DNA of 47,633 nt from Phycisphaerales bacterium (lineage in GTDB: Bacteria > Planctomycetota > Phycisphaerae > Sedimentisphaerales > Anaerobacaceae), in assembly GCA_020343675.1 (NCBI GenBank), contig CP070806.1, positions 1 through 47,633 on the forward strand, in the 5' to 3' direction. Position 1 is the first letter of the stretch, and each line of letters starts with the position of its first letter. Below the pieces are notes generated by a model, which did not search any database, had not been told where the DNA came from, and was given only the letters and a program-made list of their open reading frames with translations. Of the stretch, positions 24,074 to 32,329 are shown in pieces. The position numbers were made by a program, and so were the translations under genes.

Positions 24074-24976
24074 ATGGCTGGCAGAGAGCAAATCACGGCT
24101 GTGGAAGGTGGCCTGCTGGTGCTGGCGCCGGCTAAGATCAACCTCTCACTTCTGATAGCGGGCAAACGGCCGGATGGCTTCCATGAGATAGAAACCATCA
24201 TGGCCAAAGTCAACTGGTACGACGAGATCCTCATCCAGGCGGGCCGCAAGCCCGGCGTCGAGCTGATCTGCAAGGGGCCGCACTGGGCGCCGAAGGGCCG
24301 GGAGAATCTCGTTCATCAAGCCGCGGCAAGACTGCTGGAGAGCTGCGGTTCGAAGGCCGGCCTTAAAGTCACGCTGACGAAGAACATCCCCGCGGGGACG
24401 GGTCTCGGCTCGGCAAGCAGTGACGCGGCGGCCACTCTTATCGGTCTGAACCGTCACCTGGACCTGGGCTGGGACAAAGAGAGACTGTCCGAATTGGCTG
24501 CGACGTTGGGTAGCGATGTGGCCTTTTTTCTGAATGGGCCGCTGGCCTTTTGCACGGGAAGGGGGGAGAAAGTGGAAAAAATAGATGGGAATTTCGACTT
24601 TCTGGCGCTGCTAATCCTTCCAGATATAAGTGTTTCTACGAAAGAGGTTTACGCTAATTACAGGCCCAATCGCGGTTGCTATGAAAAGCTTTCTGTCAAG
24701 ATAAACAGCCACATCAAAGAAAAGAGGATTGATTTGGCCGTGGCAATGTGCGCAAATATGCTTCAGGAAACTTGCTTTGGCTTGGCCGGAAGCCTTGCTG
24801 AGTTGAAAGGGAAGATTGAATCATTGGGTATGAGGCCTTGCTGCCTGAGCGGTAGCGGTTCAGCATTTTTTTGTATCAGCGAGAGCGGGGATGAGGACAT
24901 AGTCAGACGATGGGACCACACACTTGAGACAGAGATCGGATGCAAAAGCGTTATCGTGAGGAACAGTCGATGGTGA
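24074..24976 (+). CDS. ispE: 4-diphosphocytidyl-2-C-methyl-D-erythritol kinase
   Basis: IspE phosphorylates CDP-methylerythritol in the MEP pathway of isoprenoid synthesis. It is a GHMP kinase of about 300 residues. Visible motifs are APAKINLSLLI (18-28) with the catalytic Lys21, RPDGFHEIETIM, the ATP loop PAGTGLGSASSDAA (106-119), GSDVAFFLNGPLAF, and LSGSGSAFF near the C-terminus. I use the ATG at 24074; a GTG at 24032 would add 14 residues with no family counterpart. The last 60 residues are less conserved but complete. spoVG follows after 21 bases, a pairing known from Firmicutes. Confidence 0.94.
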   Translation: MAGREQITAVEGGLLVLAPAKINLSLLIAGKRPDGFHEIETIMAKVNWYDEILIQAGRKPGVELICKGPHWAPKGRENLVHQAAARLLESCGSKAGLKVTLTKNIPAGTGLGSASSDAAATLIGLNRHLDLGWDKERLSELAATLGSDVAFFLNGPLAFCTGRGEKVEKIDGNFDFLALLILPDISVSTKEVYANYRPNRGCYEKLSVKINSHIKEKRIDLAVAMCANMLQETCFGLAGSLAELKGKIESLGMRPCCLSGSGSAFFCISESGDEDIVRRWDHTLETEIGCKSVIVRNSRW

Positions 24977-24997
24977 ACTTTTGAGCGAGGCAAAAAA

Positions 24998-25438
24998 ATG
25001 AAGATCAGTGAGGTCAGAGTCAAGTTGGTGAGCAACAAAGATGACAGGCTGAAAGCTTTTTGCTCGGTAACGATGGACAACGAATTTGTTGTCCGTGACA
25101 TCAAGATCATCGAGGGAGGCGGAGGGTACTTCGTCGCCATGCCTTCGCGGAAAATGAGTGATCATTGCGAAAAATGCGGGGGCAAAAACCATCTAAGAGC
25201 CAAGTACTGCAACAATTGTGGATCATCTCTCCACGAGAACCGGGCGAAGAAGGATTTCAAGGGTCGAATGAAGTTGCACGCGGATATTGCTCATCCGATC
25301 AACGCTGAGTGCAGAAAGAGAATTCAAGATCGGGTCATATCAGCCTTCAAGGAGGAGCTGGAGAAGTCCAAGCAACCGGGGTACAAGCCCGTTGATTTGG
25401 ACGAAGCGGACGATGATGTTCCTGAAATTGTCTCGTAG
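24998..25438 (+). CDS. spoVG: SpoVG-family protein with inserted zinc ribbon
   Basis: SpoVG proteins are small nucleic-acid-binding regulators first known from sporulation and septation control in Bacillus, where they are about 95 residues. This one has 146. The normal core is split: [11 protein letters not shown]...[25 protein letters not shown]...YFVAMPSRK (1-52), then an insert with Cys57, Cys60, Cys71 and Cys74 (CEKCGG...CNNCG), then [18 protein letters not shown] (92-109), which finishes the SpoVG fold. An acidic tail follows. The four Cys would hold one zinc and add a second binding surface. GAGG precedes the ATG. It is the last gene of the ispE-side run. Confidence 0.9.
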   Translation: MKISEVRVKLVSNKDDRLKAFCSVTMDNEFVVRDIKIIEGGGGYFVAMPSRKMSDHCEKCGGKNHLRAKYCNNCGSSLHENRAKKDFKGRMKLHADIAHPINAECRKRIQDRVISAFKEELEKSKQPGYKPVDLDEADDDVPEIVS

Positions 25439-25458
25439 GCACGAGAGGCCGGCCTTCC

Positions 25459-25561
25459 CAGACCTGATGGAGCAGGAAGCGGACAGAACGGCAACCGAAG
25501 CCGCCGACCCGATACTACATCGAAAACATACCGTAGATCAGACCTGACACAAACAGACCTG
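25459..25561. repeat. Three direct copies of CAGACCTG
   Basis: CAGACCTG occurs at 25459-25466, 25539-25546 and 25554-25561 in the 139-bp gap between the convergent spoVG and FlgM-like genes. The last two copies begin 15 bp apart. An 8-mer three times within about 100 bp is more than expected by chance but may carry no function. Confidence 0.4.
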
Positions 25562-25577
25562 CAAATGCCCCCCTCTT

Positions 25578-25859
25578 TTATGTGGTAAGGTTCTCAAGTA
25601 CCTTATCAATAGCCAGGTCCAACCGCTCGCTTAGATCGTACCTGCCTTCGGTGAGCTGCCGCCGGACGTTAAGGATCTTCTCCTGGCGGACCTCCGGCAA
25701 AGAAGCGATTCTCCCGAGCACCTGGCCGATAGGCGTCGCGTGGATATTTTCAAGAATCTGCTCCATCATCAAATCCGTATTTGGAGCAAGGCCATCCGGC
25801 TCAGTGTTCACATGTTGTCTTCTTGTCTCAAAACGGCTGTTCGAATCGAAAGTTGGCAT
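25578..25859 (-). CDS. FlgM-like anti-sigma-28 factor
   Basis: FlgM proteins hold the flagellar sigma factor FliA inactive until the hook is complete. The 93-residue product has a disordered-looking N-terminal half and a C-terminal helical part LPEVRQEKILNVRRQL followed by TEGRYDLSERLDLAIDKVLENL, which matches the FlgM pattern R..K...L...I..G.Y......A..L. Size also fits. AGG lies about nine bases before the ATG. No flagellar, chemotaxis or sigma gene is adjacent, so it may control motility genes elsewhere or a different sigma factor. The match rests on a short motif and is moderate. Confidence 0.55.
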   Translation of the reverse strand: MPTFDSNSRFETRRQHVNTEPDGLAPNTDLMMEQILENIHATPIGQVLGRIASLPEVRQEKILNVRRQLTEGRYDLSERLDLAIDKVLENLTT

Positions 25860-26340
25860 TCACACTACCTTGCTTGAAAGGCTTCGAGAACAAGAATCTC
25901 CCTTTTTTCGTCCCAAAGCAAACAACCACTATATCTTGTGTGTCCCCGAAATCCCTTTTGGAGGCTCGAAATTACCTGCTACTACTGCTATCGACTACAA
26001 TGCCGCGAAAACTTTAGAAAAGTTCAACGTCTGCCTGGCTTCTTCAAAACACAACAGTTGCGTGGATTTGCCGCAAAATCGCGGTTATTAGCACAGGCAG
26101 TTCGCGGTTCGGGGGGCCTATTTTGAAACGGACGCCGGCGGGGAACGGTGGGATCGGCAAAATGGGGGATATACTATATATAGTAATGACGTGCGGATTC
26201 GGAGGGCAGAAAAACAGAGAAACTTGCCGGCATGTACCTGGTGCTTGTCTATTCCATTGCCCCGGTCATCTGAGGCGTGGTTTTTTGAGCTTGTCCGAGG
26301 TCCTGCGATTTGGGCAGCGGCACGGTCTGAGGCGGTCAGA
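25860..26340. other. 481-bp gap between the FlgM-like gene and the end of the gsp operon
   Basis: Frames present here are weak and lack ribosome sites, so I see no gene. It serves as the upstream region of the FlgM-like gene and as the 3' region of the gsp operon. It contains a 14-bp perfect palindrome at 26172-26185 and a small CCGC/GCGG hairpin near 26072-26086. No clear promoter or T-rich terminator was found. Confidence 0.5.
26172..26185. repeat. 14-bp perfect palindrome TACTATATATAGTA
   Basis: The 14 bases read the same on both strands. It stands in GC-rich non-coding DNA and would suit a dimeric repressor or an AT-rich melting site. It includes a TATACT-like box at 26170-26175 without a -35 partner. 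Confidence 0.6.
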
Positions 26341-26847
26341 TCAGTAATAGTACTTGAATTCTATGTCCACGTCCCATGCATCGTTGTTGCCGAGGCCTTC
26401 CTTCTTGCTCAACTTGACACGTTCACACTGCAAGTTCCCCCAGCGCAGTTGAATCATCGAGAGAAACTTGGCGAATCGGGTTATGTCAATCCGCCTCAGA
26501 TCGACCTTGGCGCTCTGGGTTCGCTGGTTGTTTGCCGTGATGATCGTCGATGCGCTGACGTTGTACACCGTCGGTGGTATTTTGCACAGGCTTGCAACCC
26601 AGTCCACGGCGCCGCCGTAAGTGAATTCGGCTGCGGTATCGTTTGGGTCTGCGAATTCGAGCCGGCCCGGATCGAGAGTCAGAATCTCCAACATGACGGG
26701 TTCAGCCTTCGTGTGTTGAGCGATCTGCTCCTGTCTGTCCTCTTCGGCGGCCGGTAGGTACACGGCCCATACCAACAAAGGCCACATACCCACAAGGACG
26801 GGAACCATGATGTAGTATAGAACGGGATTCTTATATAGGTCCTTCAT
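26341..26847 (-). CDS. gspM: Type II secretion GspM-like inner-membrane protein
   Basis: GspM (PilO-like) is a single-pass inner-membrane protein that partners GspL in the assembly platform. The 168-residue product has a cytoplasmic stub, one membrane helix at about 9-31 (VLYYIMVPVLVGMWPLLVWAVYL), and a periplasmic domain with an alternating beta/alpha pattern that could be a ferredoxin-like fold. Sequence similarity to known GspM is not obvious to the eye; the call rests on topology, size and its place as the last gene of a run ordered C to M, directly after the GspL-like gene with a 16-bp gap. Confidence 0.6.
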   Translation of the reverse strand: MKDLYKNPVLYYIMVPVLVGMWPLLVWAVYLPAAEEDRQEQIAQHTKAEPVMLEILTLDPGRLEFADPNDTAAEFTYGGAVDWVASLCKIPPTVYNVSASTIITANNQRTQSAKVDLRRIDITRFAKFLSMIQLRWGNLQCERVKLSKKEGLGNNDAWDVDIEFKYYY

Positions 26848-26863
26848 GAGACTCTTTCCCTAA

Positions 26864-28330
26864 TCATGTCTTCGGGGCGACGGTTATGCCGAAAGTTTCA
26901 CGCCCCTCCACCAGAATGTATCGTTCTCGCACAATCTCCAATCCGCTGCTTCTGATCGTATCGAAGATCTTTTGCCTGTTCTGCCGGCTGGACGTATCCC
27001 CTGTTATGTCGATGTCTTTGGTCGTGATGGTGATCGACTTGATGTTCAGGCCTGTCTGAGCGGCGCATTTGTTGAAGGCGGCCAGCACGAGCGTCAGCTT
27101 GGAGGATATCGATGTCTTATCGGCAATCAGGCCCTTTTTCTCGGCTTCGACGTGCCTAAGGAGCTTTTCAAGATCGGTAACCGCTTTCCGGGTCGTGACA
27201 CTGTTCGAGAGTCTCTCTAAGGTCACATCTGCATAGTCTTTGGCGAATGCGCTGCGCAAGTTGCTTCTGTCTCTGTTGACGCTGAACAGCTGCGTGTGAA
27301 AAAACAGGCCTGCTGCAATCAGAAGAATCGTCACAGACACCGCTGCGAACTTCAGCGTTTTATGCAGCTTCAGTTTCTTGCCCTGGAAGGGATTGAAATC
27401 GCTGCGGAAATCCACCCTGTCCCCCTTTTCCGAATGAGCCAAAGCGGCTCCATAGGCGATGGCAAAATCGATGGGGTTGGCACAGTCGGCCGGAGTCTGC
27501 GGTCCAGCTCCGGCGGCCTGATACAAATCGATCGCATCGGCTTCGAGGCCGAACTTTTCGCCAAGCTGTTGACAATCAACGTTCCCGGCCGAATCGAAAA
27601 CTCGGATACTCGCTGCGGGCCCGGTTTCCTGGACCATAGCAGAGGTTATAAGTGCTTCTCTGGCAAGTACGTTTGTCCGGTCCTGTGTCGCGCCCAGAAG
27701 GAAGGTGCGGACGGTAGCCGCCTTGCGGGTCGCCTCGTCCGCCGAACCGGGCGGAATAATCAAGTAGCCGCTGTGGCGCGAAAGCATAGCGAACAGGGTC
27801 CCGCTCTGCTGGGATTCGGGCGAGGTTAGTTTGCGGCTGAGAAATCGTGACAGACAACAGACATCCGGCTCAATGGCAACCGGATCCAGATTGTATAGCT
27901 GCAGAGCGGCAAGAATATCCGACAAGACCTTTCGCTCTGCCGTGAAGACCACCAACTCCGCCCCGCCGTGCTCGCTCGAGGTCATCTCGAAAGCCAACGC
28001 GACATTGGCAACGTCCGTCGCAAGGGCCTCTTCCGTATCGAACTTCACGGTGGCGGCTATTTGTTTTGGGTCTGTGAACTCGCTGTGCAGAGCGTGCTGC
28101 ATGAACAGTGCGCAATCCAGCGCCACGGCCACATCCGAGAACTTCCACTGCCTCTCGGCGCAGCCCTGGGCAATGAGCCCCGCCAACGTTTGAACGCTCG
28201 GCTGTTCCTGGTCTGCGACGGAGACGCTGAAACACCCCAAGACCCCGGCGTCCTTTCCTCGCGCATCGAGACAGACCGCTGTGGCGGTATCCTTGTCGAT
28301 GTATATCCCCAAATAGCTTTGAGATTCCAC
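26864..28330 (-). CDS. gspL: Type II secretion GspL-like protein (PilM/PilN-type)
   Basis: GspL couples the cytoplasmic ATPase GspE to the membrane platform. The 488-residue product has an N-terminal actin-like domain of the PilM kind (about 1-300: YLGIYIDKDTATAVCLD at 6-22, later DFAIAYGAALAHS), a linker VDFRSDFNPFQGKK typical of PilM/PilN junctions, one membrane helix (327-348), and a PilN-like periplasmic part with a coiled segment and a ferredoxin-like domain (TGLNIKSITITTKDIDITGD). It is therefore a natural PilM-PilN fusion, which is what GspL represents. It starts with GTG, with AAGGAG ten bases upstream. Confidence 0.8.
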   Translation of the reverse strand: MESQSYLGIYIDKDTATAVCLDARGKDAGVLGCFSVSVADQEQPSVQTLAGLIAQGCAERQWKFSDVAVALDCALFMQHALHSEFTDPKQIAATVKFDTEEALATDVANVALAFEMTSSEHGGAELVVFTAERKVLSDILAALQLYNLDPVAIEPDVCCLSRFLSRKLTSPESQQSGTLFAMLSRHSGYLIIPPGSADEATRKAATVRTFLLGATQDRTNVLAREALITSAMVQETGPAASIRVFDSAGNVDCQQLGEKFGLEADAIDLYQAAGAGPQTPADCANPIDFAIAYGAALAHSEKGDRVDFRSDFNPFQGKKLKLHKTLKFAAVSVTILLIAAGLFFHTQLFSVNRDRSNLRSAFAKDYADVTLERLSNSVTTRKAVTDLEKLLRHVEAEKKGLIADKTSISSKLTLVLAAFNKCAAQTGLNIKSITITTKDIDITGDTSSRQNRQKIFDTIRSSGLEIVRERYILVEGRETFGITVAPKT

Positions 28331-28360
28331 TGTCAGTGAACTCCTTCGTTGCTTCGGTAT

Positions 28361-29644
28361 TCAGTCATTGATTACAGCGATTTTCTTGACCTTGTTGCCC
28401 TCTTTCGTGATCGCAATAACGGTCGATGCCCTTGCCACTCCGCTGACGGCCGTTATTCTGATCGCGAAAGACTTACTCAGTGTTGTGATGTACTTCTCGC
28501 ATTTGCTGATTGAATCGGAGTAGCGAGAAAGCGCAGTCTTCAATTCCTGCACGTTCTCGAAAGTTTTCTCTCGTCTCAGTTGAATGATATATTCGGCGAT
28601 TTCAACCTGATTACCGCCAAAAATAAAGGCGGCCTCCAATACATGGCGAGGCGCCGTATTGATATTCACTTTCTGCGAACCCCACAATCCTATGTATTTC
28701 AGGGCGGACTCTTTTCGATGTTCACTGCTGAAGATCGGTTCGGCAAGGGCCTCCGTGTCAATGAACGAGCTGTGAAAGAGTTTCGCCAAATCGGTCGTTT
28801 GTTTGGAGATTTGTTCCGCGACGGGTATGACTTTCCTGCGCACTGTGGTTCTCGCTGTCCGGGCCGTACTCTTCCTCGTGCTGGTTGGCGTTGTTGTCGG
28901 CGTCTTGACGGTTTTTGTTATCGGCCTGAAGTCAACCGTGAACGGCCGTATTTCTCCCACCCGTCGGAGCTGGTCTGTGAGCGCGTCGATCTGTGTACGG
29001 TCAAGCTGCATCATTTCGCAGAAGGTCACGAATCCTGCCTCCGTCTCCCGCTGGAAGTCCTTGTCGTCCAGCAAAGCCAGGCCGAGGGGGTATTTTGCAT
29101 TTTCGTCCTCGATTTCAATTCGGACTTTGGTCGGGCCAATCTCGACCTCCTCCGGTTCGGTAACCAGCGGCCACGGTGGGCCATAGGGGCCCCGAATCAC
29201 GAACGCATCAGGGTCATAGAAACCGGTCTTCAGGTCTCTATCGTATCCGATGTCGTTGGCGTCTTCCTTATCGCTCATATCGTCAAACGAGCCACTGCTG
29301 TTTAGTTCTGAGAGTCCAGAACGGATGCCCCACTGGGCCAGAAGCTCCTGGTACGCCAGCTCATCGAGGGCGAACAAGTCGGAGAAATCCGGCTCATTCG
29401 GACGGTCCACCAATTGCGGATCCAGCTCTTCCAGCGTGGCAAGTGCATATTTTGCGGCCGAGTCACAACCGTACCGGGCCCTGCTGTAGTCGATGATGTA
29501 CTGATTCCGGTGCCGCAGCGTCGCCACCCGGTTGCTGAACGTATAACCCAGTGTGGCCAGTACCACCAGCAACACCAGCGTCATCAGTAGGACAACGCCC
29601 GGCCGATTGTCTAACGTACTGCCGTTGTCTTGCCTCTTGTTCAT
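28361..29644 (-). CDS. gspK: Type II secretion minor pseudopilin GspK
   Basis: GspK caps the pseudopilus tip with GspI and GspJ. The 427-residue product has a prepilin-type leader ending RPG (cleavage after Gly16), then VVLLMTLVLLVVLATLGYTF; it lacks the Glu5 of other pseudopilins, as is normal for GspK. The large periplasmic domain ends with NINTAPRHVLEAAF, a helix-hairpin-like motif of this family, and repeated short helices. A Thr/Arg-rich linker (KTPTTTPTSTRKSTARTART) interrupts the middle, unusual and probably disordered. ATGA overlap with gspJ couples translation. Confidence 0.9.
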   Translation of the reverse strand: MNKRQDNGSTLDNRPGVVLLMTLVLLVVLATLGYTFSNRVATLRHRNQYIIDYSRARYGCDSAAKYALATLEELDPQLVDRPNEPDFSDLFALDELAYQELLAQWGIRSGLSELNSSGSFDDMSDKEDANDIGYDRDLKTGFYDPDAFVIRGPYGPPWPLVTEPEEVEIGPTKVRIEIEDENAKYPLGLALLDDKDFQRETEAGFVTFCEMMQLDRTQIDALTDQLRRVGEIRPFTVDFRPITKTVKTPTTTPTSTRKSTARTARTTVRRKVIPVAEQISKQTTDLAKLFHSSFIDTEALAEPIFSSEHRKESALKYIGLWGSQKVNINTAPRHVLEAAFIFGGNQVEIAEYIIQLRREKTFENVQELKTALSRYSDSISKCEKYITTLSKSFAIRITAVSGVARASTVIAITKEGNKVKKIAVIND

Positions 29645-30483
29645 TTTGTGGACTTTTCCGTCTGCTTCAAAGTGGCCGGCCGAACACCGCCGCCGTCGGG
29701 CGATTCGGCGTTCTCCTGGGTTTCTTCGCCGGCACTTTGTTCGCCTGCCGCAATTTGAAATCTGATTTTTCGAGTTCGATCGAGGGCAATCGCCCGCGTA
29801 ATTTTCTGCTCATCAGGCACATCGAATGTGCCATCCGCCTTCTTGCTGGGCTCGGCAAATGAGATTGTCACCATAATGCCGGGAGACGGTGGGCCGTTCC
29901 ATCTTTCCACCCGGTTATTTCCGGTGAACGCTTCTATCTTGAAAAACGTCACGCCGCCGCAGATCGGAACGAAAAGCTCTCTTTCCCAGTCCTCCTTGTT
30001 CTTGTCGAGCACTTTGTCTTCCCAGGCGATCCCGCTGTGGCTGCGGTACAGGACCAAACCATCTATGGGACTCTCATAATCGTAGCTGCTTTGCCAGGTG
30101 ATTTCCTCGAATGTGAGCTCCCTGTTGCGATTGTCCTCGATAGTCTCCGTCATTGTCAACTTGGCGGCGGGAACCAGACCCGTGCCTGCAACGTTCGCGA
30201 ACTTGTTCTCAATGACGATTTTTACATCCGAGTTGGACGAGATGAGATCGTCGAAGTCTTCGGCAATGCGCTGGAGAATCTCATTCGGCAGCCTGGCGCT
30301 GTCCAGCTTGTGCACTACCGCGGCCGCCGAGCGCTCGGCGCGCCGGTAAATGTCCAGCACCGCCACCGAGATCATTGCCCCAATCGTCAGGGCGGCAAGC
30401 ACCTCAGCGAGCGAGAACCCCCGCATCGCTGTGCGCATCGCGGCGGTTCCTGCTGTATTGTGCCCTGCTGTTGGTGACCTCAT
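29641..30483 (-). CDS. gspJ: Type II secretion minor pseudopilin GspJ
   Basis: A 280-residue pseudopilin of the tip complex. The leader is long (22 residues) and ends MRG, cleavage before FSLAEVLAALTIGAMISVAVLDIY, with Glu5 present. The body is a beta-rich domain with FFKIEAFTGNNRVERWNG, like GspJ. The C-terminal 40 residues are acidic and low complexity. AGGAG lies 10 bases before the ATG. It overlaps gspK by four bases and follows gspI with a 13-bp gap. Confidence 0.85.
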   Translation of the reverse strand: MRSPTAGHNTAGTAAMRTAMRGFSLAEVLAALTIGAMISVAVLDIYRRAERSAAAVVHKLDSARLPNEILQRIAEDFDDLISSNSDVKIVIENKFANVAGTGLVPAAKLTMTETIEDNRNRELTFEEITWQSSYDYESPIDGLVLYRSHSGIAWEDKVLDKNKEDWERELFVPICGGVTFFKIEAFTGNNRVERWNGPPSPGIMVTISFAEPSKKADGTFDVPDEQKITRAIALDRTRKIRFQIAAGEQSAGEETQENAESPDGGGVRPATLKQTEKSTK

Positions 30484-30496
30484 CGCAGGTGTACTC

Positions 30497-31285
30497 CTAC
30501 TGTTTTCGGTTCTTCATCAGGTTCCAGACGTCGGAAAAATCCATCTGTTCAAGCTCTCCATACGTCAGGCCCGTGTGCGGGTCTATCTCGTCGCTACGTC
30601 CCTGCCCACCGGGACCCACTTTGTTCTTCAAATCTGCTTCGGATCTTATCTGCATCTTCTTCTCTTCTTCGCTGGGGTCGCCGTTATTACGTTTGTAGAG
30701 ATCAAGATTGCTCTTGACAAAAGAGCCGTTCTCTATGGTCTGCATTCCATTGTTCAGCCACTGCTCGACGGCTTCGGCCTCGACCCCGGCATACTCGGCC
30801 GCTTCCTCCAGCGTCTCGATAAGCTCGGCGGCCAGGTCCTCCTGTCCGTCATCGCCCCGGCTCATGATCTGAAGCAACTGATCTTGAGTCAGGTCGGTCA
30901 ACCAGTGTTCAAGCTCGATGGTTTGCTCTTGTCCGTTCGGGTCATTGTATTGGGCTGAGCAGACGCCTCGAATCCACATTCTGGCCGTGATCGGCTCATA
31001 GAACGTCTCGACCACGGTTTGCCATCCTATCTCCGGATACCTCTCACTCTCACCATACTCCACGCTTTCTTCCACCGAAACAGAGGCCAGAAGCGTCTCC
31101 ATGTTCTCCCGGGCCACTTCGAAAGCCCGCATGCGCAGCACGGACTCGGCCGCCGAGGTCGCGCAGCGGTCGATGACAACGATCACGCTCGAACTGATCA
31201 GCGCAAGAATGGCCAGAGCGGTCAAAACCTCCACGAGGCTGAACGCCCTCTTCTTCGCGTTGTATGGGTCAAAATGGCAGTTCAT
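30497..31285 (-). CDS. gspI: Type II secretion minor pseudopilin GspI, Ala at the cleavage site
   Basis: The 262-residue product is about twice the usual GspI length. The leader MNCHFDPYNAKKRA precedes FSLVEVLTALAILALISSSVIVV with Glu5 in place, but the residue before the cleavage point is Ala14 instead of the nearly invariant Gly. The extra C-terminal half is acidic and helical (EEAAEYAGVEAEAVEQWL). I chose the ATG at 31285, inside the last bases of gspH, since it gives a leader of normal size; GGAG stands directly before it with no spacer, so initiation may depend on coupling. A longer start at 31315 is possible. Assigned as GspI by position between H and J. Confidence 0.78.
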   Translation of the reverse strand: MNCHFDPYNAKKRAFSLVEVLTALAILALISSSVIVVIDRCATSAAESVLRMRAFEVARENMETLLASVSVEESVEYGESERYPEIGWQTVVETFYEPITARMWIRGVCSAQYNDPNGQEQTIELEHWLTDLTQDQLLQIMSRGDDGQEDLAAELIETLEEAAEYAGVEAEAVEQWLNNGMQTIENGSFVKSNLDLYKRNNGDPSEEEKKMQIRSEADLKNKVGPGGQGRSDEIDPHTGLTYGELEQMDFSDVWNLMKNRKQ

Positions 31286-31841
31286 CTCCAGGCTTGGGCA
31301 GCAAGAGCCCGACATCTCCCTTTTCCAATGCGACAATTCTGTTAAGGCGGTTGACGACAATTGAGTAGGGCTGATCCTTTTCGTCGAGCAAAACGATCTT
31401 GCCGCCGTATGCCCAGCCGGCATGACCCGCTCTGAATTTCGCCCTGCCCTCGTTCGTGTATTCTCGGTCGTCGAATTCAACATACACCAGCCGGCAACTG
31501 CTGCTCAGATCGTCCTGGACGATGATTTCCTCATCCAGCACTTGTGACAAATCCGGGCTCGTAATCTGGCGCAGCAAATAGCCTTGTTCTGCGATGTCTA
31601 TGATGACCTCATACCTTCTGTCACTTTCGGCTGCGGCGCTGGCGGCCATCTGCATGGTCGAGACCAGCTCTTGTATCTGTGCTCGAAACGTGTTCTTCCT
31701 GAGCAGCCCGAAAAGGTGGAGCTGGGCGAGCAGCACGAACAACGAGATGATCGCGACCACGACCAGTAATTCGGCCATTGTAAAGCCGAGAAGGCGTGAG
31801 TGAGCCAATTGGTTCCGGCCTCTTCGCGTTTTCATACTCAT
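31269..31841 (-). CDS. gspH: Type II secretion pseudopilin GspH
   Basis: A 190-residue minor pseudopilin that links the tip to the GspG shaft. The leader is 19 residues, rich in Arg and ending LLG, with cleavage before FTMAELLVVVAIISLFVLLAQL and Glu5 present. The globular domain shows VEFDDREYTNEGRAKFRAG and KIVLLDEKDQPYSIVVNRL, beta-rich as in GspH. AAGAGA stands before the ATG. Its end overlaps the gspI start by 17 bases. Confidence 0.85.
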   Translation of the reverse strand: MSMKTRRGRNQLAHSRLLGFTMAELLVVVAIISLFVLLAQLHLFGLLRKNTFRAQIQELVSTMQMAASAAAESDRRYEVIIDIAEQGYLLRQITSPDLSQVLDEEIIVQDDLSSSCRLVYVEFDDREYTNEGRAKFRAGHAGWAYGGKIVLLDEKDQPYSIVVNRLNRIVALEKGDVGLLLPKPGDELPF

Positions 31842-31870
31842 TCTCTTGTGCGCCCATGCGTCAGTACGGT

Positions 31871-32308
31871 TCAGTTTGCGTCCGTGCTGAGCAAATCATC
31901 CTCTGTTCCTTCCTCCCCATCGGGGCCGGCACTCCGGATGGCAAATTGCTTGCCGCTTTCCGGAAAAAGCTCGTAGATGAAATCGTAGCCCCACCCGTCT
32001 TTGGGCAAGTCCGTCGTTTCCAGGTAGCCCCCTTCTTCCCAGATGGTAACGTCGCTTGGCTGCTCAATCAGCTCGATCAGCCCCAAATCTTCGGCCGGGA
32101 AGCGGCCCGTGTCCATCTTGAACTGGTTCACCGCCGAGTGAAGCATTTTCAGATTCGCCTTCGTCATTACGAAGCGAGCCTGGTCTATTTTGCTGGCGAC
32201 TTTCGTGACAACCAGCGTGGCAAGCAGGCCGATGATAATCAGCATCGCCATCAGCTCGACCATGGTAAAACCGTATCGGATACGTTTCTTTCTCTTTCTG
32301 CCTGTCAT
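31871..32308 (-). CDS. gspG: Type II secretion major pseudopilin GspG
   Basis: GspG polymerises into the periplasmic pseudopilus that pushes substrates through the secretin. The 145-residue product has a basic leader ending RYG (Gly13), then FTMVELMAMLIIIGLLATLVV with Glu5. The domain has the family's GRFPAEDLGLIELIEQP, GGYLETTDLPKDGWGYDFIYE and a C-terminal AIRSAGPDGEEGTEDDL, the calcium-binding end of GspG. GGGAGGT precedes the ATG. Size and motifs are fully typical. Confidence 0.95.
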   Translation of the reverse strand: MTGRKRKKRIRYGFTMVELMAMLIIIGLLATLVVTKVASKIDQARFVMTKANLKMLHSAVNQFKMDTGRFPAEDLGLIELIEQPSDVTIWEEGGYLETTDLPKDGWGYDFIYELFPESGKQFAIRSAGPDGEEGTEDDLLSTDAN

Positions 32309-32329
32309 ATTGACCTCCCAGACCGTTCG

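Noticed and set aside
25582..26091. 169-codon plus-strand frame over the FlgM-like gene
   Set aside because: The first half is antisense to the FlgM-like gene; the rest lacks protein-like pattern and ribosome site.
26191..26757. A 188-codon plus-strand frame at the end of the gsp operon
   Set aside because: Mostly antisense to the gspM-like gene and without a ribosome site; the left part is non-coding-like.
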